A stretch of 64,000 nt of DNA from Crambe crambe. Lineage: Eukaryota > Porifera > Demospongiae > Poecilosclerida > Crambeidae. The DNA is taken from the NCBI GenBank assembly GCA_963924555.1, contig OZ004587.1, positions 6,030,075 to 6,094,074 on the forward strand, in the 5' to 3' direction. The notes under the pieces were generated by a model. The model was not told where the DNA came from, made no database searches, and worked only from the letters and a program-made list of their open reading frames with translations. How positions within the stretch are numbered: position 1 is the first letter of the stretch; each line of letters opens with the position of its first letter. Shown piece by piece: positions 26,201 through 34,827 of this stretch. Both the position numbers and the translations under genes were made by a program.

Positions 26201-27185
26201 AGCGAGCCTACTGAAAAAGCTAGCTAGCAGCTGAGGGGGGTGCTCGAGCACCCTGAGCACCTCGCTAGATACGCCACTGATAAGAATGCATAGCTAATGT
26301 CTCAATGCAACACAGTAGCAGTAACATGCAAAGGGGAGTGAAGTAGGATAGAACTTTTTTGAACCTTACACATGGCACATCTTTACTTGTTTGTTTTATT
26401 TAGCTATATAGAATTTTTTTTTCTCTCAGTATTCAAAGGTCAAGTGCATATGGAATGGTGTGTGGTGTGGAATAATGAGAAATTATACCTTTATCAAGTC
26501 CTGCATTTGTCTAAAAAAGCTATTGTCTAGTGTCAACTATAAGAAAATGTGAAAGCTAAGAGGAGCAGTAACATAAACTTTAGGATTTGAAGAAGCACAA
26601 GTTGGCTAAAAGTTATAGGATAACTTGCTCAGTTTCAAATGTAGTACGTTGTCATCCCTACATAGGGAGTTGCTACAAACCCCTAATTGGAGCCTTAACT
26701 TTGCCATCTTAAACATCTTCCTACTAAGCCACTGTATGGAACTTCAGGAATAGCCAAAGCTATAGGACAACATTGAGACCAGCCATTTTTGTATATACGT
26801 AGAAAGATTGTCTCCAGAGGTAGCTATATAGTACATTGTGGCTACATTGTCTTTAATTGTGATTCTTTTGGTTATCTTTTGGAATGTCCTTTATCAAAGG
26901 TTCCATTGAATATCCAAGGACAAATGACACTAGATTCAGAGCTGTAAGGTAATGTCGTAACGTCTTTATGCTAGTGGGCATTAGCTACGTAATTGAAGCA
27001 ACCACCATTGTCTCCAGATTCAACACTTCTAGCCAAGGTTTTCCAAAACTTATAGAGATTCTCTTACACTTGTTAGGCACTTTGAACAAATAACATGCAC
27101 AGCTAATAATATTCTTACCTATGTGTATTCCATGGAGACTAGAGACACTCCACCCCAACACTACTGTCAGAATAAGTAACTTCAT
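86..27185 (-). CDS. Copy A: secreted Ig/EGF/IgGFc/Calx-beta/Fn3 protein (class I, 3' end outside window)
   Basis: Seen: 26 exons from a signal-peptide exon (27119-27185) to the large Fn3 exon (86-291), all with GT-AG borders and matching phases. The layout is the same as complete copy B. By alignment with B, the last exon (16 codons and stop) should lie a few bases left of position 1. Domains in order: signal peptide, Ig-like, three EGF, IgGFc-binding N-terminal domain, EGF, six-Cys module, nine Calx-beta, Fn3. Two oddities: the intron after the Ig exon is 14.2 kb (0.72 kb in B), and the first exon of Calx-beta 9 is 157 bp instead of 153, giving a stop at 920-922. As read, the product ends inside the ninth Calx-beta domain and lacks Fn3. 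A may therefore be a young pseudogene, a truncated protein or an assembly error. Secretion and an adhesive or recognition role are inferred from the domains. Confidence 0.75.
545..5327 (-). CDS. Copy A: nine Calx-beta domains (17 exons)
   Basis: Exons (5' to 3'): 5196-5327, 4877-5095; 4594-4800, 4303-4530; 3837-4241 (domain 3, one exon); 3609-3758, 3322-3555; 3011-3148, 2738-2944; 2412-2567, 2113-2358; 1907-2047, 1642-1851; 1375-1515, 1117-1311; 894-1050, 545-793. Each domain starts with a strand such as VGFI-x2-PY-x-V-x-E and most end with the acidic DDDG or DNDG at the donor, the calcium-coordinating end of Calx-beta folds. The exon at 894-1050 is 157 bp against 153 in B, C and D: TATAG replaces a single base near 929-933, giving an in-frame stop at 920-922. 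All other exons are open. Confidence 0.8.
1533..1593. repeat. (TG)n microsatellite
   Basis: About 30 TG units in the short intron between Calx-beta 7 and 8 of copy A. The matching intron of B (near 42305) has only about six TG units, so the tract expanded after duplication. Confidence 0.95.
5602..5760 (-). CDS. Copy A: small six-cysteine (TB-like) module
   Basis: A 159-bp phase 1-1 exon containing [29 protein letters not shown] and EGCTACPIG. The pattern C-x5-C-G-G-S-F-x7-CC-x-H-G-x-G-x-x-G-F-S-F-x7-C-x2-CP recalls the CC-x-G...C-x2-CP spacing of TB domains of fibrillins/LTBPs, but it has fewer cysteines and no CCC. It is conserved in all four copies at the same place. Confidence 0.6.
6212..6331 (-). 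CDS. Copy A: EGF exon after the IgGFc domain
   Basis: A 120-bp phase 1-1 exon reading [17 protein letters not shown], then [19 protein letters not shown]. It has six cysteines and the hydroxylation-type C-x-N-x4-F-x-C-x-C segment. The first acidic pair is reduced (DKC rather than DIDEC), so calcium binding may be weaker. Confidence 0.75.
6580..7821 (-). CDS. Copy A: IgGFc-binding protein N-terminal-like domain
   Basis: One 1242-bp exon (414 codons), phase 1-1, fully open. Recognisable signatures in order: [118 protein letters not shown] and [15 protein letters not shown]. These match the domain first described at the N-terminus of the mammalian Fc-gamma-binding mucin-like protein and common in invertebrate secreted proteins. 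Binding partner unknown. Confidence 0.85.
8003..8059 (-). pseudogene. Copy A: relic half EGF exon
   Basis: After an acceptor, the minus strand reads [11 protein letters not shown], the first part of an EGF exon. An extra base breaks the frame and the second half of the exon is gone. The same truncated exon sits at the same place in B (48398-48453), so the loss predates the A/B duplication. Confidence 0.6.
8155..8330. repeat. Dispersed repeat with CTGCGCATGTGCAG end
   Basis: Non-coding sequence beginning near TACTGCGCATGTGCAG and containing GGCTTATCTAAGTG. Related blocks occur at 17338-17520 and 21590-22260, and inverted at 20505-20640, 48950-49190 and 49660-49760. No coding capacity; probably a short non-autonomous element family. 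Boundaries approximate. Confidence 0.45.
8767..9164 (-). mobile_element. TIR element with tRNA-like internal promoter (nested in the MULE)
   Basis: Ends GCTGTGTCTACAGTCC and its inverse, flanked by a 9-bp duplication (ATTAAAAAA). The minus-strand interior has a tRNA-like stretch with a degenerate A-box region and a B box read as GGTTTGATTCC. The core is homologous to the element in copy B at 49194-49652. Confidence 0.6.
9166..9465 (+). pseudogene. Captured cysteine-motif (zinc-finger-like) gene fragment
   Basis: An open stretch outside the nested element reads [20 protein letters not shown], then SREILEAF, and ends [18 protein letters not shown] before a stop. Two C-x2-C knuckles separated by a basic and then acidic helix suggest a zinc-binding N-terminal domain of the kind seen in multi-copy invertebrate genes. 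The nominal ATG at 9085 lies in the nested element, so the original start is missing. Family not certain. Confidence 0.4.
9575..9802 (+). pseudogene. Captured fragment resembling the start of a RecQ-like helicase
   Basis: 75 codons. The C-terminal part [20 protein letters not shown] followed by EKQAEVC resembles the segment just before the Walker A motif of RecQ-type helicases (F-x2-L-K-x-K-Q), but a stop follows where the ATP-binding loop would begin. The upstream [14 protein letters not shown] part is low complexity. It probably derives from the same source gene as the preceding cysteine fragment, in another frame. Confidence 0.35.
10206..11051 (-). CDS. Copy A: three EGF exons before the IgGFc domain
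   Basis: Exons 10926-11051, 10621-10746 and 10206-10331, each 126 bp and phase 1-1. Each begins with the calcium-binding signature D-I-(D/N)-E-C and has six cysteines, with the C-x-N-x4-F-x-C-x-C segment (for example [11 protein letters not shown]) typical of calcium-binding EGF domains. Homologous exons occur in B at 50842, 50166 and 48630. They are absent from the visible parts of C and D, where the EGF domains sit after the IgGFc exon. Confidence 0.75.
11222..11318 (+). mobile_element. Short Penelope-like tail insertion
   Basis: Contains the 3' tail GGTGGTTTGTTTCATAAGC...AGCTGAG shared with the copy at 21238, preceded by a short inverted piece of the same tail (CAATAGAATTAGTTCTCA). It is flanked by the direct repeat AGACATAATTAT (11209-11220 and 11319-11330). 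Copy B has this 12-mer once with nothing inserted, so the insertion postdates the A/B duplication. Confidence 0.65.
11417..11726. mobile_element. pogo/Tigger-type MITE
   Basis: 310 bp with ends CAGTCGAACCTCGGTCATCC and an inverse end reading CAGTGTAACCTCGGTTATC, flanked by TA on both sides. The CAGT-x-GAACCTCG-x-TTAT ends are those of pogo-type Tc1/mariner elements. B at about 51219 keeps the empty GGTACATC site. No coding sequence. Confidence 0.8.
12139..12609. other. Intron sequence of unknown origin
   Basis: Start of the 10.5-kb segment absent from B. It begins GAGAGAGCGGTAGCTCTCTC, a small palindrome, and includes a CTTCTTCTCCTCTTTTTCTT tract. No gene seen. Confidence 0.3.
12610..13117. 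repeat. Tandem duplication, two units of about 262 bp
   Basis: Unit 1 starts near 12612 (TTGCAAAAATTGG) and unit 2 near 12872 (TTGCAAAAGCCAGTC). Shared landmarks: AGGCGTCATCCGTA, AAATTGCGCTC, GTGACTGTTCTAGTATA, CCTTCTCC-x-GTGAGATTT, GAATGCACACTCAGCATTTT. Short open frames across it are in different frames in the two units and are not genes. Confidence 0.75.
13784..13949. mobile_element. Small MITE with AGCC-GTTTACACG ends
   Basis: About 166 bp beginning AGCCGTGTTTACACG and ending CGTGTAAACGGGGCT. The interior is made of CCCGGGTT / AATCCGGATT type half-palindromes. Family uncertain; the ends resemble PIF/Harbinger-type MITEs. Confidence 0.5.
14580..16970. other. Non-coding stretch, no gene recognised
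   Basis: AT-rich sequence inside the copy-A intron. Short open frames on both strands (longest 79 codons at 15922-16161, minus) have no recognisable motif, and there is no paralogous sequence to compare. Confidence 0.4.
16973..17202. repeat. AT-rich palindromic tract between two GCGAGCGA hairpins
   Basis: About 150 bp of ATATAATTA / TAATTAATTA self-complementary sequence (17030-17175) between GCGAGCGAGCGCAGCGAGCG (16973) and GCGAGCGAGCGAAGCGAGCG (17179), each itself a hairpin. Confidence 0.7.
17338..17520. repeat. Dispersed repeat, second copy
   Basis: Begins CTACTGCGCATGTGCAGACT and contains GATGATAGGCAAGCTTAATTG and GGCTTATCTAAAGTGCTTCG. Homologous to 8155-8330. Confidence 0.5.
17647..17720. 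repeat. Palindrome (hairpin)
   Basis: Arms GTTTGTAGTCGAATTATAAG and CTTATAATTCACTACAAAC with a GCACGAGGCCCGAG centre. 74 bp. Confidence 0.8.
18359..18500. repeat. Palindrome (hairpin)
   Basis: Arms of about 60 bp, with GGATCTAAGTTATTTAGAGA on the left and its inverse on the right. The GC-rich centre contains CGAGCGCAGCGAGGGCGC. Confidence 0.8.
19984..20069. repeat. Palindrome (hairpin)
   Basis: Arms CACAGGGTACTAAATGCCTA and TAGGCACTTAGTATCCCTGT, continuing through GTAGGTTTACTAAGTG to a central CCCGGG. Nearly perfect over 86 bp. Confidence 0.85.
20505..20640. repeat. Dispersed repeat (inverted copy) with MULE-end fragment
   Basis: Contains AGGGTCTGGCCCACGAGACTA, like the inner end of the MULE at 8641, followed by an inverted block of the GGCTTATCTAAGTG family (TAGACACTTATAAGCC). 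Confidence 0.4.
20735..20973. mobile_element. Palindromic MITE with TA duplication
   Basis: Arms of about 100 bp starting CAGTGAATTGCAATAGCGTT and its inverse; both ends are bordered by TA. The arms carry internal repeats (CTTACAGTCAATTGCA, TATGGTTTGTGCGTGCCAT). Probably a Tc1/mariner-type MITE. Confidence 0.75.
20999..21100. repeat. Palindrome (hairpin)
   Basis: Arms GATACCGTGAAATATCACTC and its near inverse ending ATATTTCACGGTATC, around a CTGCGGCA centre. Confidence 0.8.
21238..21440 (-). mobile_element. Penelope-like element 3' region
   Basis: On the minus strand: a CTGATGA...GAAA hammerhead core, then TGTTGGTGGTTTGTTTCATA, then a tail ending AGCTGAGAATAATAAGC, homologous to the tail at 11222-11318. 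Hammerhead motifs in terminal regions are a known hallmark of Penelope-like retroelements. No reverse transcriptase frame remains; the left-hand limit (21440) is approximate. Confidence 0.55.
21319..21348 (-). ncRNA. Hammerhead ribozyme core
   Basis: The minus strand reads CTGATGA, one A, then GGCTAG and CTGGTC, which pair at all six positions (two G-U) across an AGTATT loop, then GAAA. The conserved catalytic core boxes and stem II are present; stems I and III could not be closed convincingly by eye, so self-cleavage is uncertain. Confidence 0.5.
21590..22260. repeat. Dispersed repeat cluster (GGCTTATCTAAGTG family)
   Basis: At least three consecutive degenerate copies of a motif like TAGGCACTAGGCTTATCTAA followed by GTGCTTTGTGGTAAGCATTA, with GCAGCTG spacers. 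Confidence 0.5.
22631..22688 (-). pseudogene. Remnant of a B-type Ig exon
   Basis: Aligns with the 3' end of the B Ig exon and its intron flank (51655-51702): CAGCTGTTCTGTACTCATCA. Only about 14 exonic bases remain and the donor GT is changed to AT. The rest of that exon is gone, with C-type sequence beyond the adjacent insertion. Confidence 0.55.
22871..23142. mobile_element. Short palindromic element nested in the 2.3-kb element
   Basis: Inverted arms ACATTTCCATGAAACGAAAA and a right arm ending TTCATTTCACGGAAAT, with a second inverted pair around CAACAATCCCTACATATATG. Same family as the ends at 14449 and 22628. Confidence 0.65.
23162..23224. repeat. (CT)n microsatellite
   Basis: About 30 CT units. 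Open frames crossing it on both strands are translations of the repeat. Confidence 0.95.
24302..24790. repeat. 70-bp minisatellite, about seven units
   Basis: Units begin AAGCTTTTATTTTGCTAGGA and end CATATCACTGACTGGTCCCT. Most are 70-71 bp; unit five carries an extra TAGCT and unit six lacks AAAAGC. The units are contiguous, with no unique spacers. Confidence 0.9.
25220..25615 (-). CDS. Copy A exon 2: Ig-like domain
   Basis: A 396-bp phase 1-1 exon. Visible features: [61 protein letters not shown]. Two widely spaced cysteines and the Y-x-C near the end fit an Ig-type fold; a CC pair in the middle is peculiar to this family. The left flank (24972 onward) and the exon resemble the second Ig exon of copy C more than the single Ig exon of B, so the 5' part of A seems mosaic. 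Confidence 0.65.
25838..26279. mobile_element. MITE with CAGTGGCGTATCTAG ends, 5-bp duplication
   Basis: 442 bp in intron 1 of copy A. Ends CAGTGGCGTATCTAG and CTAGATACGCCACTG, flanked by ATAAG (25833-25837, 26280-26284). No coding sequence; ends and 5-bp duplication suggest a hAT5-like MITE. Confidence 0.8.
27119..27185 (-). CDS. Copy A exon 1: signal peptide
   Basis: ATG at 27183-27185 opens [19 protein letters not shown] followed by IHI, a basic residue then a hydrophobic core typical of a signal peptide. The exon is 67 bp and ends in phase 1 at a consensus donor (G|GTAAG). The start is supported by near-identical first exons in copies B and C. Confidence 0.75.
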
Positions 27186-27580
27186 ATTAATTTCTATAAC
27201 AGTTCAGCACTAAGGTACAACATGTAGCTACCTCTAAGGTTTGGTCACCCAAATTAGCTCAAATTAGTACAATGATGCTACTAACTATTCCTTATTAACA
27301 ATAGCTAGTTATGACAACTATTATAGTGTTTTTAATGCTATTCATACTACTGTTACCATTCAAGGTACGTAGTGATTTATCTACGAAAACAATGTCAATT
27401 TGCACTTTGCTGAATTCTAATGTTTGTTAATTGACAAACATACTAGTCTATAGATGCAGGAAGTTCTATTATTTTGATTGCTGGGAAATAAACTACTGTA
27501 CAATACAATTATCGTAGCTAGCTATAGGTATACATCTAAATAAGGTTGCACAAGAGTTGTACATAGCAAATAGCAAAACT
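27186..27580. other. Intergenic spacer between C and A
   Basis: 395 bp between the stop of C and the ATG of A, presumably containing the A promoter. No core promoter element could be assigned by eye. Confidence 0.5.
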
Positions 27581-27919
27581 TCAAGGACACAACTGTACAG
27601 GTTCACTCCAAGTCCCATTAGTAACACGAACCTAATTTTTAAAAAAAATTATAACTATAAATTTGACAGCGACTATAAAGCTTTTAACATATTATAATAG
27701 CTAGCTAAATTACCTGAAAATATGTGGAATCCTGTGGTCCTAATGAAGGAGTGATAGTTGCAGAATAAAAGAATACAGTTGAACTCCTTCCATTATAAAC
27801 TCTATCAGTTATAGTGTTGAAGAAGTGAATCTCATAGCCACTGATCCTTCCACAGGCTCCACTAGGTGCCTCCCACACCACAAACAAACATGCAGTGTGG
27901 ATAACAGGAGCTTGATGAG
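27581..27919 (-). CDS. Copy C: Fn3 domain and terminus
   Basis: Exons 27714-27919 and 27581-27631, open: [29 protein letters not shown], then VRVTNGTWSEPVQLCP and TGA. Confidence 0.75.
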
Positions 27920-28223
27920 CTGCATAAGGAGGGAAGGGGAGGGGAGGAAGTTGATATGGAACCATAAATTCATATAGCTAGCTACACAATATAAATAGCT
28001 AATCAGGTCACATATCAGGTTTCTTAGAGGCTGGGCTAAAGGGAAACACAGATTGTAAGGCATGCATGCAAATATTCAAATTCCCTGATAGTTAACTGTC
28101 ATGAAAATAAGCCACTATGTAAGGATAGCATAATAAAGCTGTTATAGCTAGCATCTCCATCCACTGCTTCAACCTCAGCATTCAAAAAGAAATTAATAAA
28201 AAGATTAAGACCTCATAACTTAC

Positions 28224-31200
28224 TGCATCGAATATTATCATAGATGATCACACTAGCATAGTCAATAGGAATTTTAATTCAACTCTTTTCTTGAGGAGAA
28301 AGAGAAAAATATGCCCCATTTCTTGAAATGATGATACTGGTTATGTTGACTATAATGGTTTCTGGTTGTTCAGGAATAGTGTCAGAAATAATATCAATGT
28401 TGAATGTCTGGAATCTTGTGCCATTAGAGAAGGTAAGAATAGTTGAGGACAACCTCATATAGTCAAATCCAGCTGAAAAAAAAATTATGTTGAAAGCAAA
28501 TAGAAGACAAGAGTTACTTACCTCTTGCAGAAGCTAGTGTGCTGGTATCAAATGTGCCAACAGATATAAAGGCTGTAAATGTTCCTAGACTCCCACTCAG
28601 AGACACATTAAGGGTGGCATTTCCTACATCCTCACTAATTTCATATGAAGATTGGTTGAAGCGGAAAGTTAGGACTAGAAAATGATATCCAATAATAAAA
28701 AAATCAACATATAATTATAGGAAGCTAACTATATGCAGCTAGAAGACTAGCTAATGCATTAGACTTCGATTTACCATCATCGTCAAGAATCGTGATGATA
28801 GACATAGGAGAAGCAAGCAATACAAGTGACGAAGATAGGTGACTCAATGACTTCAATTTTGCATCTAGCACCTCAGTGAGTTCAAATATGTCATCCTTTA
28901 TTAATGGGACGCAAGCAGCAGAGCTGTTGTGTGTAGCATTGAAGGTGAACACCATAGAACTAGTGCTGCTTCCATAGTCCCTGCCATCTGTATTACGTAT
29001 GTTAAGTGTGTAGCCATGCATAGTTTCACTTACAAATGGCTGATTTACTGGAGAAGGCAAGCTGTACAGTAATATTTCTCCCTAGAATTCCTGATATCAC
29101 TCCAACCTCCACACAAGCAATTCCATCATCTTCACTGACATTATATGGTTGATTGATAAAGCCTACAACGACCTCTGCAGGAAAATGATACAAGGAAACT
29201 TGGAACCCACTAAACTTTCCTTCTATCAACTCTCAAAACAAGTTACAGCTAAGGCAGAAGGATGATCAAATGATAGGATGATCATGCAAATAATAATATA
29301 GCAACTATACGTATTCTAGCTAGCTTAGCTAATTATGGTTGAAAAATTAAAGTAGCTATTATCTACGTAGCTTGCTTTACCATCATTATCAAGAATATTG
29401 ACGACTGCATGAGCAGGATCAAAATGGATATTCAAGAGAGAAGCAGAAGCGTTCCCAAAGAAGTTCTCAGTATCAAGTGCCTCTAGTTCTTTGTCATCCT
29501 TGATGGAGACTTGTAAAGTAGTAGACCCTGTACCATTCAGTATGATAGAGGTGTTGTTCCCAATGTAATCATGACCATCTGGACAACATGATAGGATAAA
29601 ATAATTATTATTCCACTTTGATTAAGACAAATGTATTCGCTGGAGTCTCATACCAGTAGCAGATCCTTGAGAAGTAAAGAATAACACATTCACATTAAAT
29701 CCCAGTTCTCCTTGCAAGACTCTGAGTATAAATTCCACAGCTCCAGTTCCTTCACTAACATTATATTCCACAGGATCAAAGCCAATTGTAGCAACTGAAA
29801 TATACAACATTAACATTAATTTTTATCATCTAATTTTGATTCAGGATCCATAATTGCTATTATTATATATTCATGCCTATGGACTATGGCCTTACACATG
29901 GGAATCCATGCAGCAAAATTTGACAGACTTACAATCATCGTCATTAATAACGAATGAACCAACCACAGCTCCAAACACAATCCTTGCTCTTTCCTGTTGT
30001 GTGAGAGAGAGCTGTACCCCACTCTTCATAATAACAGCTGTTGATGCAAGACGGAGGACGATAGTCTCTTGTAACTCAGCAATGCCATCATTGATGATGG
30101 GGACTTCAAATGATTGGATTCTACTAACACTACTGCTGAAAGTTAGACTGGTCCCAGACACTGCAGTGTAATCCACTCCAGCTACGTACGTATACAAGAA
30201 TATGTTGGTATCAAAAGTATGTATTATTTTAAAACAAGAGATCAGAGTAAACTAACCAGTGGCAGTGGCTGCTCGATCACTTTCATCAGTGCCAACAGTC
30301 ACAATGAAACTTAGTTCTCTAATAAATTCACCAACTAAATTGATGGTCACAGCTTGAGAACCACTATTCTCATCAGCAGAATATCCAGTGGGGCTCAAAT
30401 TAAAACTGATGGCTATAAAATATCAAACTTGTAGCTGAACTAGCTATATAGTTCTTATTGATAACTTACTGTCATCATCTAGAATGGTAGCATGTGTACT
30501 ATCAGTGTCCATCCTCACACGTTCTGGGGGCTGACCAGGAAAATTCAACCTTGCTTGGAAGGTTTCATTGTTTCAAAAACGTTATCATTAATGAGTGGAA
30601 TGTTGATAGCAAAAATACTGTTGGAAGCATCAAAAGTATATGTCTGAGGTCCCGAATACCTAAAATCACTGCCAACTATAAGTCAAAAATTAATATTACG
30701 TATCATGTGTAATAATAGTGTATAGTATGCTATACATAGCAGCTGTAATCATTACTGGAAAACTCAGTTTTTGTATATTATTCGTATTATTATTTCATTT
30801 ACCAACAGCAGATCCACTGAATACTGAGAATTCTACATGCACTTCTCTTTGGAGATGTCCTGAAACGACGCCAATCTCAAAAACAGCATTTCCATCATTT
30901 TCATTAGCAGTAGATGGAGCATTGATGAATCCAATGACCACATCTGTGATTATACCATACCATAGTATGATTCTTATCAAAGAAGATGCTTAGCTAGTTA
31001 AGTTGCTACAAACTTAAAGATTTCTGAAGTATATATGTATATAGCTATATATAGTTAGGTATATAACTGATTATGGGTACCATCTTCATCTATGACTGTG
31101 ATTGTTGTTATCCTGGGCTCAATTGACAGAGTGAACATTGACTGAGGTAGTGGTCTGGGATGCAAGAGAAGAGTAAAACTTTCATCTCTTTCATAGACAT

Positions 31201-33138
31201 CATCATCAATGATGGAAACATTAGAGCAAACTTTGCGTGGCTTAGATGATCCACTGCTGATAGGAAATCTTTGAAAAAGTCCAGTTTCAGTAAAATCACC
31301 TCCATCTATTGTTGAAATAAACTGATGACTCAAATTCGTGCAAGAATTGTGTAATAATTATGTAGCTGGCTATGCATGTATTTCACCTGCAGTTCCTCTG
31401 ACTGAAGTGTATTCAGTGATTACTTCAAATATTAGACTTTCATCAGGTGGTGGGTTAGTCATAACGATGCAAATTTCCACGAAACCATTGGCCTCACTAA
31501 CTGAGTACCGGAGCTGCTCAAATCCAACTATAACGGCTGAAAATTACATGCCAATAGAGCTAGAAAATAATGATATTAGAAAATCGAAAAGCTTACAATC
31601 ATTGTCAATAATGTTTATTAAGGTATTCATAGAAAGGTTCGTTGGAGTTTCGAAAGTAGGAAATCCATTATTGGCTTCAGCACTTGCTTGGAAAGTCTCT
31701 GTACCTTCTGGAAGAGTATCATGGTTTAGAAAAAAAGGGAATGTGACGTTCTGCAATTCTGGGGGGAAGTCAATGATGGTGAACACTATTCCAGGTGGTC
31801 CAATGTTATAGTCATAACTGATGCCATTAACAGATTGCAGTGTAGCAGCTTGTAAGCCCATATCACTGGAATTGACATTAATAGCCACGGAATATATTTG
31901 CTCAGTAATACGATTATCTTCCTTGATTAGCGTCACATTTCTGAATAACTTCCTCTGGTCAGGCTCTTGAAAGTTGTACGATTGTTGTGCAAAGCCGATC
32001 TTAAGAGCTGTTAAAGAAATAAGGGTACGTAGCTAATAATACTAAGGATCATTGATATATCATCTATAAACTAGATGTTGGTTAATCATTATGGACTCAC
32101 GATCATCATCAATGATATTGCAGATGCTTTTATTTTGCTTGATTTTTACCCTAGAAGTCTGTAAGGCCGAATCAACTTGAAGAAAGACAACAAACTGTTG
32201 TACTTTTGCTTCATCAATTTCATCATCAACTATAGGAATATTGGCTGGCAATTCAAAGATCGGTTCAGATAAGTTTTCATCAGCAGGAAAAACAATCTCA
32301 AGCACAGATCTATCGAAATCTGCCTCCTCTATAGGAAATATGCATAGCTAATAATCATGTAATCAAATCATCAACAGGATTGCTTACGTGCTCTATTTGG
32401 GGATATTTCATCATCAGGAAAATCACCATTACCAATGATGCCTCTTGACTGAGCAGCACCAACTGTCAATGGAGTTACCTTTAATGTTACAGGATTGGCA
32501 AGGAATGTAGACTGGCTTTTGAGAACTCTCACTGGCATCACAGCATTTGGTTCTTCCTTGCCCCAGTAGCTGCATCCAGGTATTGTGAATTCAGCAACTA
32601 TATACAAAATTTGAAAATTCCATGACAGAATTAGCTATAAGATCATTTAAGGCTAAAGAGGTAGCCTAGCTGAATTATTATGTGTTATAGCTATAAGGTG
32701 CACGGACCATATAATTAGATGACACACCATTGGTATCTATTATAGTTCCCTTCACTTTGCTGATGATTATCGTATTGTTTCCGAGGACAGATAATGGAGT
32801 GTGCAGATTCAATGAGATGATAAATGTCTCATCTTCTTCTTGGGCAACTGCATCCACTAGTAGTGCAAAAGAAATGAGTTGTTGATCAGTACTTCCAGAT
32901 GAAATGTTTATGAGATTTCCACCAAGCAAACGCACATCTCCTGTCCCTAGAATATAAAGCCTAGTCCATCACATTAACTAGCATGTATCCAATTAAGCAG
33001 CTATTACCTGCAGTTACAGGAGTCAATTGGATTAACCCACGACCTCTTGAGAAGCTGATCCTGATAGAAAGCCAATTCCAACAGTATAATTCTGTAATCG
33101 CTCACCTCCACTGAATTCAGTTTGATTGAATCCAAACA
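28224..33138 (-). pseudogene. Copy C: nine Calx-beta domains (17 exons, three broken)
   Basis: Exons: 33008-33138, 32728-32946; 32388-32597, 32101-32328; 31597-32007; 31387-31536, 31081-31305; 30803-30943, 30470-30675; 30257-30412, 29933-30181; 29654-29794, 29381-29578; 29034-29174, 28775-28987; 28522-28674, 28224-28472. Breaks: 33008-33138 (131 bp, GGTTAATCC against GGTTCAATCC in D), 30470-30675 (206 bp, one base lost near 30569), and a TGA at 28279-28281. Lengths of domains 3, 4 and 5 match D rather than A or B. Confidence 0.8.
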
Positions 33139-33354
33139 CTACATGTACAATTCCATGCATGCATAGTATTATTATTATGGGGTACAACTTTTGGAATTGC
33201 GATCAAAAAATCCCTTGGGTTTTTACTTACACAATCATGCATGCAACTGAGAGGGGGAAAAATAGCAGAAAAACTATACACCATATAAATTATATGAAGT
33301 ACACGCACAGAATAACACTACTGAGATACACAATTATAGTACTGTATTGCTTAC

Positions 33355-33513
33355 TTAGAGGACAAAGTTTACAACCTTCATATTCACCAGTTTGAAATGA
33401 AAAACCAACTGGCACTATGCCATGAGTACAACAGTTGCTTAGTGAGACTACCTCAAAAGAGCCTCCACAACTTGAAGTGCCATAGCATATGACTTCATGA
33501 GGCCTCACAATTA
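33355..33513 (-). CDS. Copy C: six-cysteine (TB-like) module
   Basis: 159 bp, open: [43 protein letters not shown]. All six cysteines kept. Confidence 0.6.
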
Positions 33514-33782
33514 CTATAAAAATTTAATTATAATCATTGTCAATAAGTGATTGGTCAGCTGATCTAGTCAAGTAGCTATCTGTTCTGTCTTTTACCACAT
33601 GCATGGAAATATGATCTAGTGTATGTACTTTGTACATTTGTGCAATGCAATGCACATAAGATGAGTATGTACATGTTGACACAGACTGAAAGCCTGAAAG
33701 CACATGGATGATATTTTGAGACTACAGGAATGATATCAATATTCCTGAATGCGACCCTATTGGCCATCAATCAATTACTTAC

Positions 33783-34096
33783 AAATACAGGAGACACCAT
33801 TTCCACTGTAACCATGGTTACATATACAGGTATAGCTTCCATCAGTGTTGATACATGTAGCATCTGAGTCACAGTTGTTAATACTGACACACTCATTTAT
33901 ATCTGCATATGCAGAGAAGAAATTGTAGCTATAGTCTAATTCATTCCCTGTAATGTTGCAAGATGTAGCTATTTACCATCACAAGTGATGCCATTTCCAC
34001 TGTATCCATGGTTACATGTACAGGTATAGCTTCCAAGAATATTGGTACATGCAGCGTTTGTGTCACAGTTGTTAGTACTGACACACTCATCTATAT
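33783..34096 (-). CDS. Copy C: two intact EGF exons
   Basis: Exons 33977-34096 and 33783-33902, each 120 bp, phase 1-1: DIDECVSTNNCDTNAAC with [14 protein letters not shown], and DINECVSINNCDSDATC with [14 protein letters not shown]. Both keep the calcium-binding signature. D has only one exon in this interval. Confidence 0.75.
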
Positions 34097-34099
34097 CTG

Positions 34100-34610
34100 T
34101 ATGAAAAGATATATATATTCAATGCTATTTAGGACCATTGTGCACATGCTTATGCTGTGCAATTTCTACCCATGCAGCAGAAAGTTCAGCCAAAGATTGA
34201 AAAGCAGCCAGCCAACTGCTGCTATGGCCTTCAGCAAGCTGAATTGTGTTTCTCCCTCCTCATTCGTTTTTATTTTGTTAGGGAGGATACCTGCACAGAC
34301 GGACACTTTTTATACTCGATCCTATAGCTACTCAGTGCTGGGCCCAGCATGAGGTCACCTTCTTGCCTTAGTACCTTTCAGCATGGGGCAGGGAGGTCAG
34401 GTGACCTCCCTTAGCAAGACAACAATCGTTATAGTGCTCCAGGTTGCCTGGATGTCAGAGCTGATGACAGGACTCAGAGTGGATGTAACCAGGCCTGGCA
34501 CCCATAGCAAACCAGAGGTAATATATCCACTGTAAACTATACCATCTATCTCATAGCTAAAATAATAGAACTGTCTACCAGTTAGATGTTAATGTCTATT
34601 ATAGCCAGAC
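34100..34610. other. Intron with sequence shared with D
   Basis: Contains GCTGGGCCCAGCATGAGGTC and AGGTTGCCTGGATG, also found in D at 61590-62160. Non-coding; probably an old repeat inserted before C and D separated. Confidence 0.4.
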
Positions 34611-34618
34611 ATATTTAC

Positions 34619-34745
34619 CATCACAAGTGATGCCATTTCCATTGTATCCATGGTTACATGTACAGATATACGTAGCTTCCAGGAATGTTGATACTTGTAG
34701 CATTAGAGTCACAGTAGTTAGTACTGGCACACTCATTTACATCAT
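34619..34745 (-). pseudogene. Copy C: first post-IgGFc EGF exon, broken
   Basis: 127 bp against 123 in D: ACGT is inserted near 34668, and the third cysteine is serine (NATSIN for NAMCIN). Confidence 0.7.
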
Positions 34746-34827
34746 CTGTACACAGAGAAACAGCATCCAAGAATAATTAAGGAAGATGGTTTTGGTCTCA
34801 TTCTTACATAAACTATTATGTACTCAC

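Noticed and set aside
31338-31811. 157-codon plus-strand open frame
   Set aside because: Antisense shadow of Calx-beta exons of copy C; no motif of its own.
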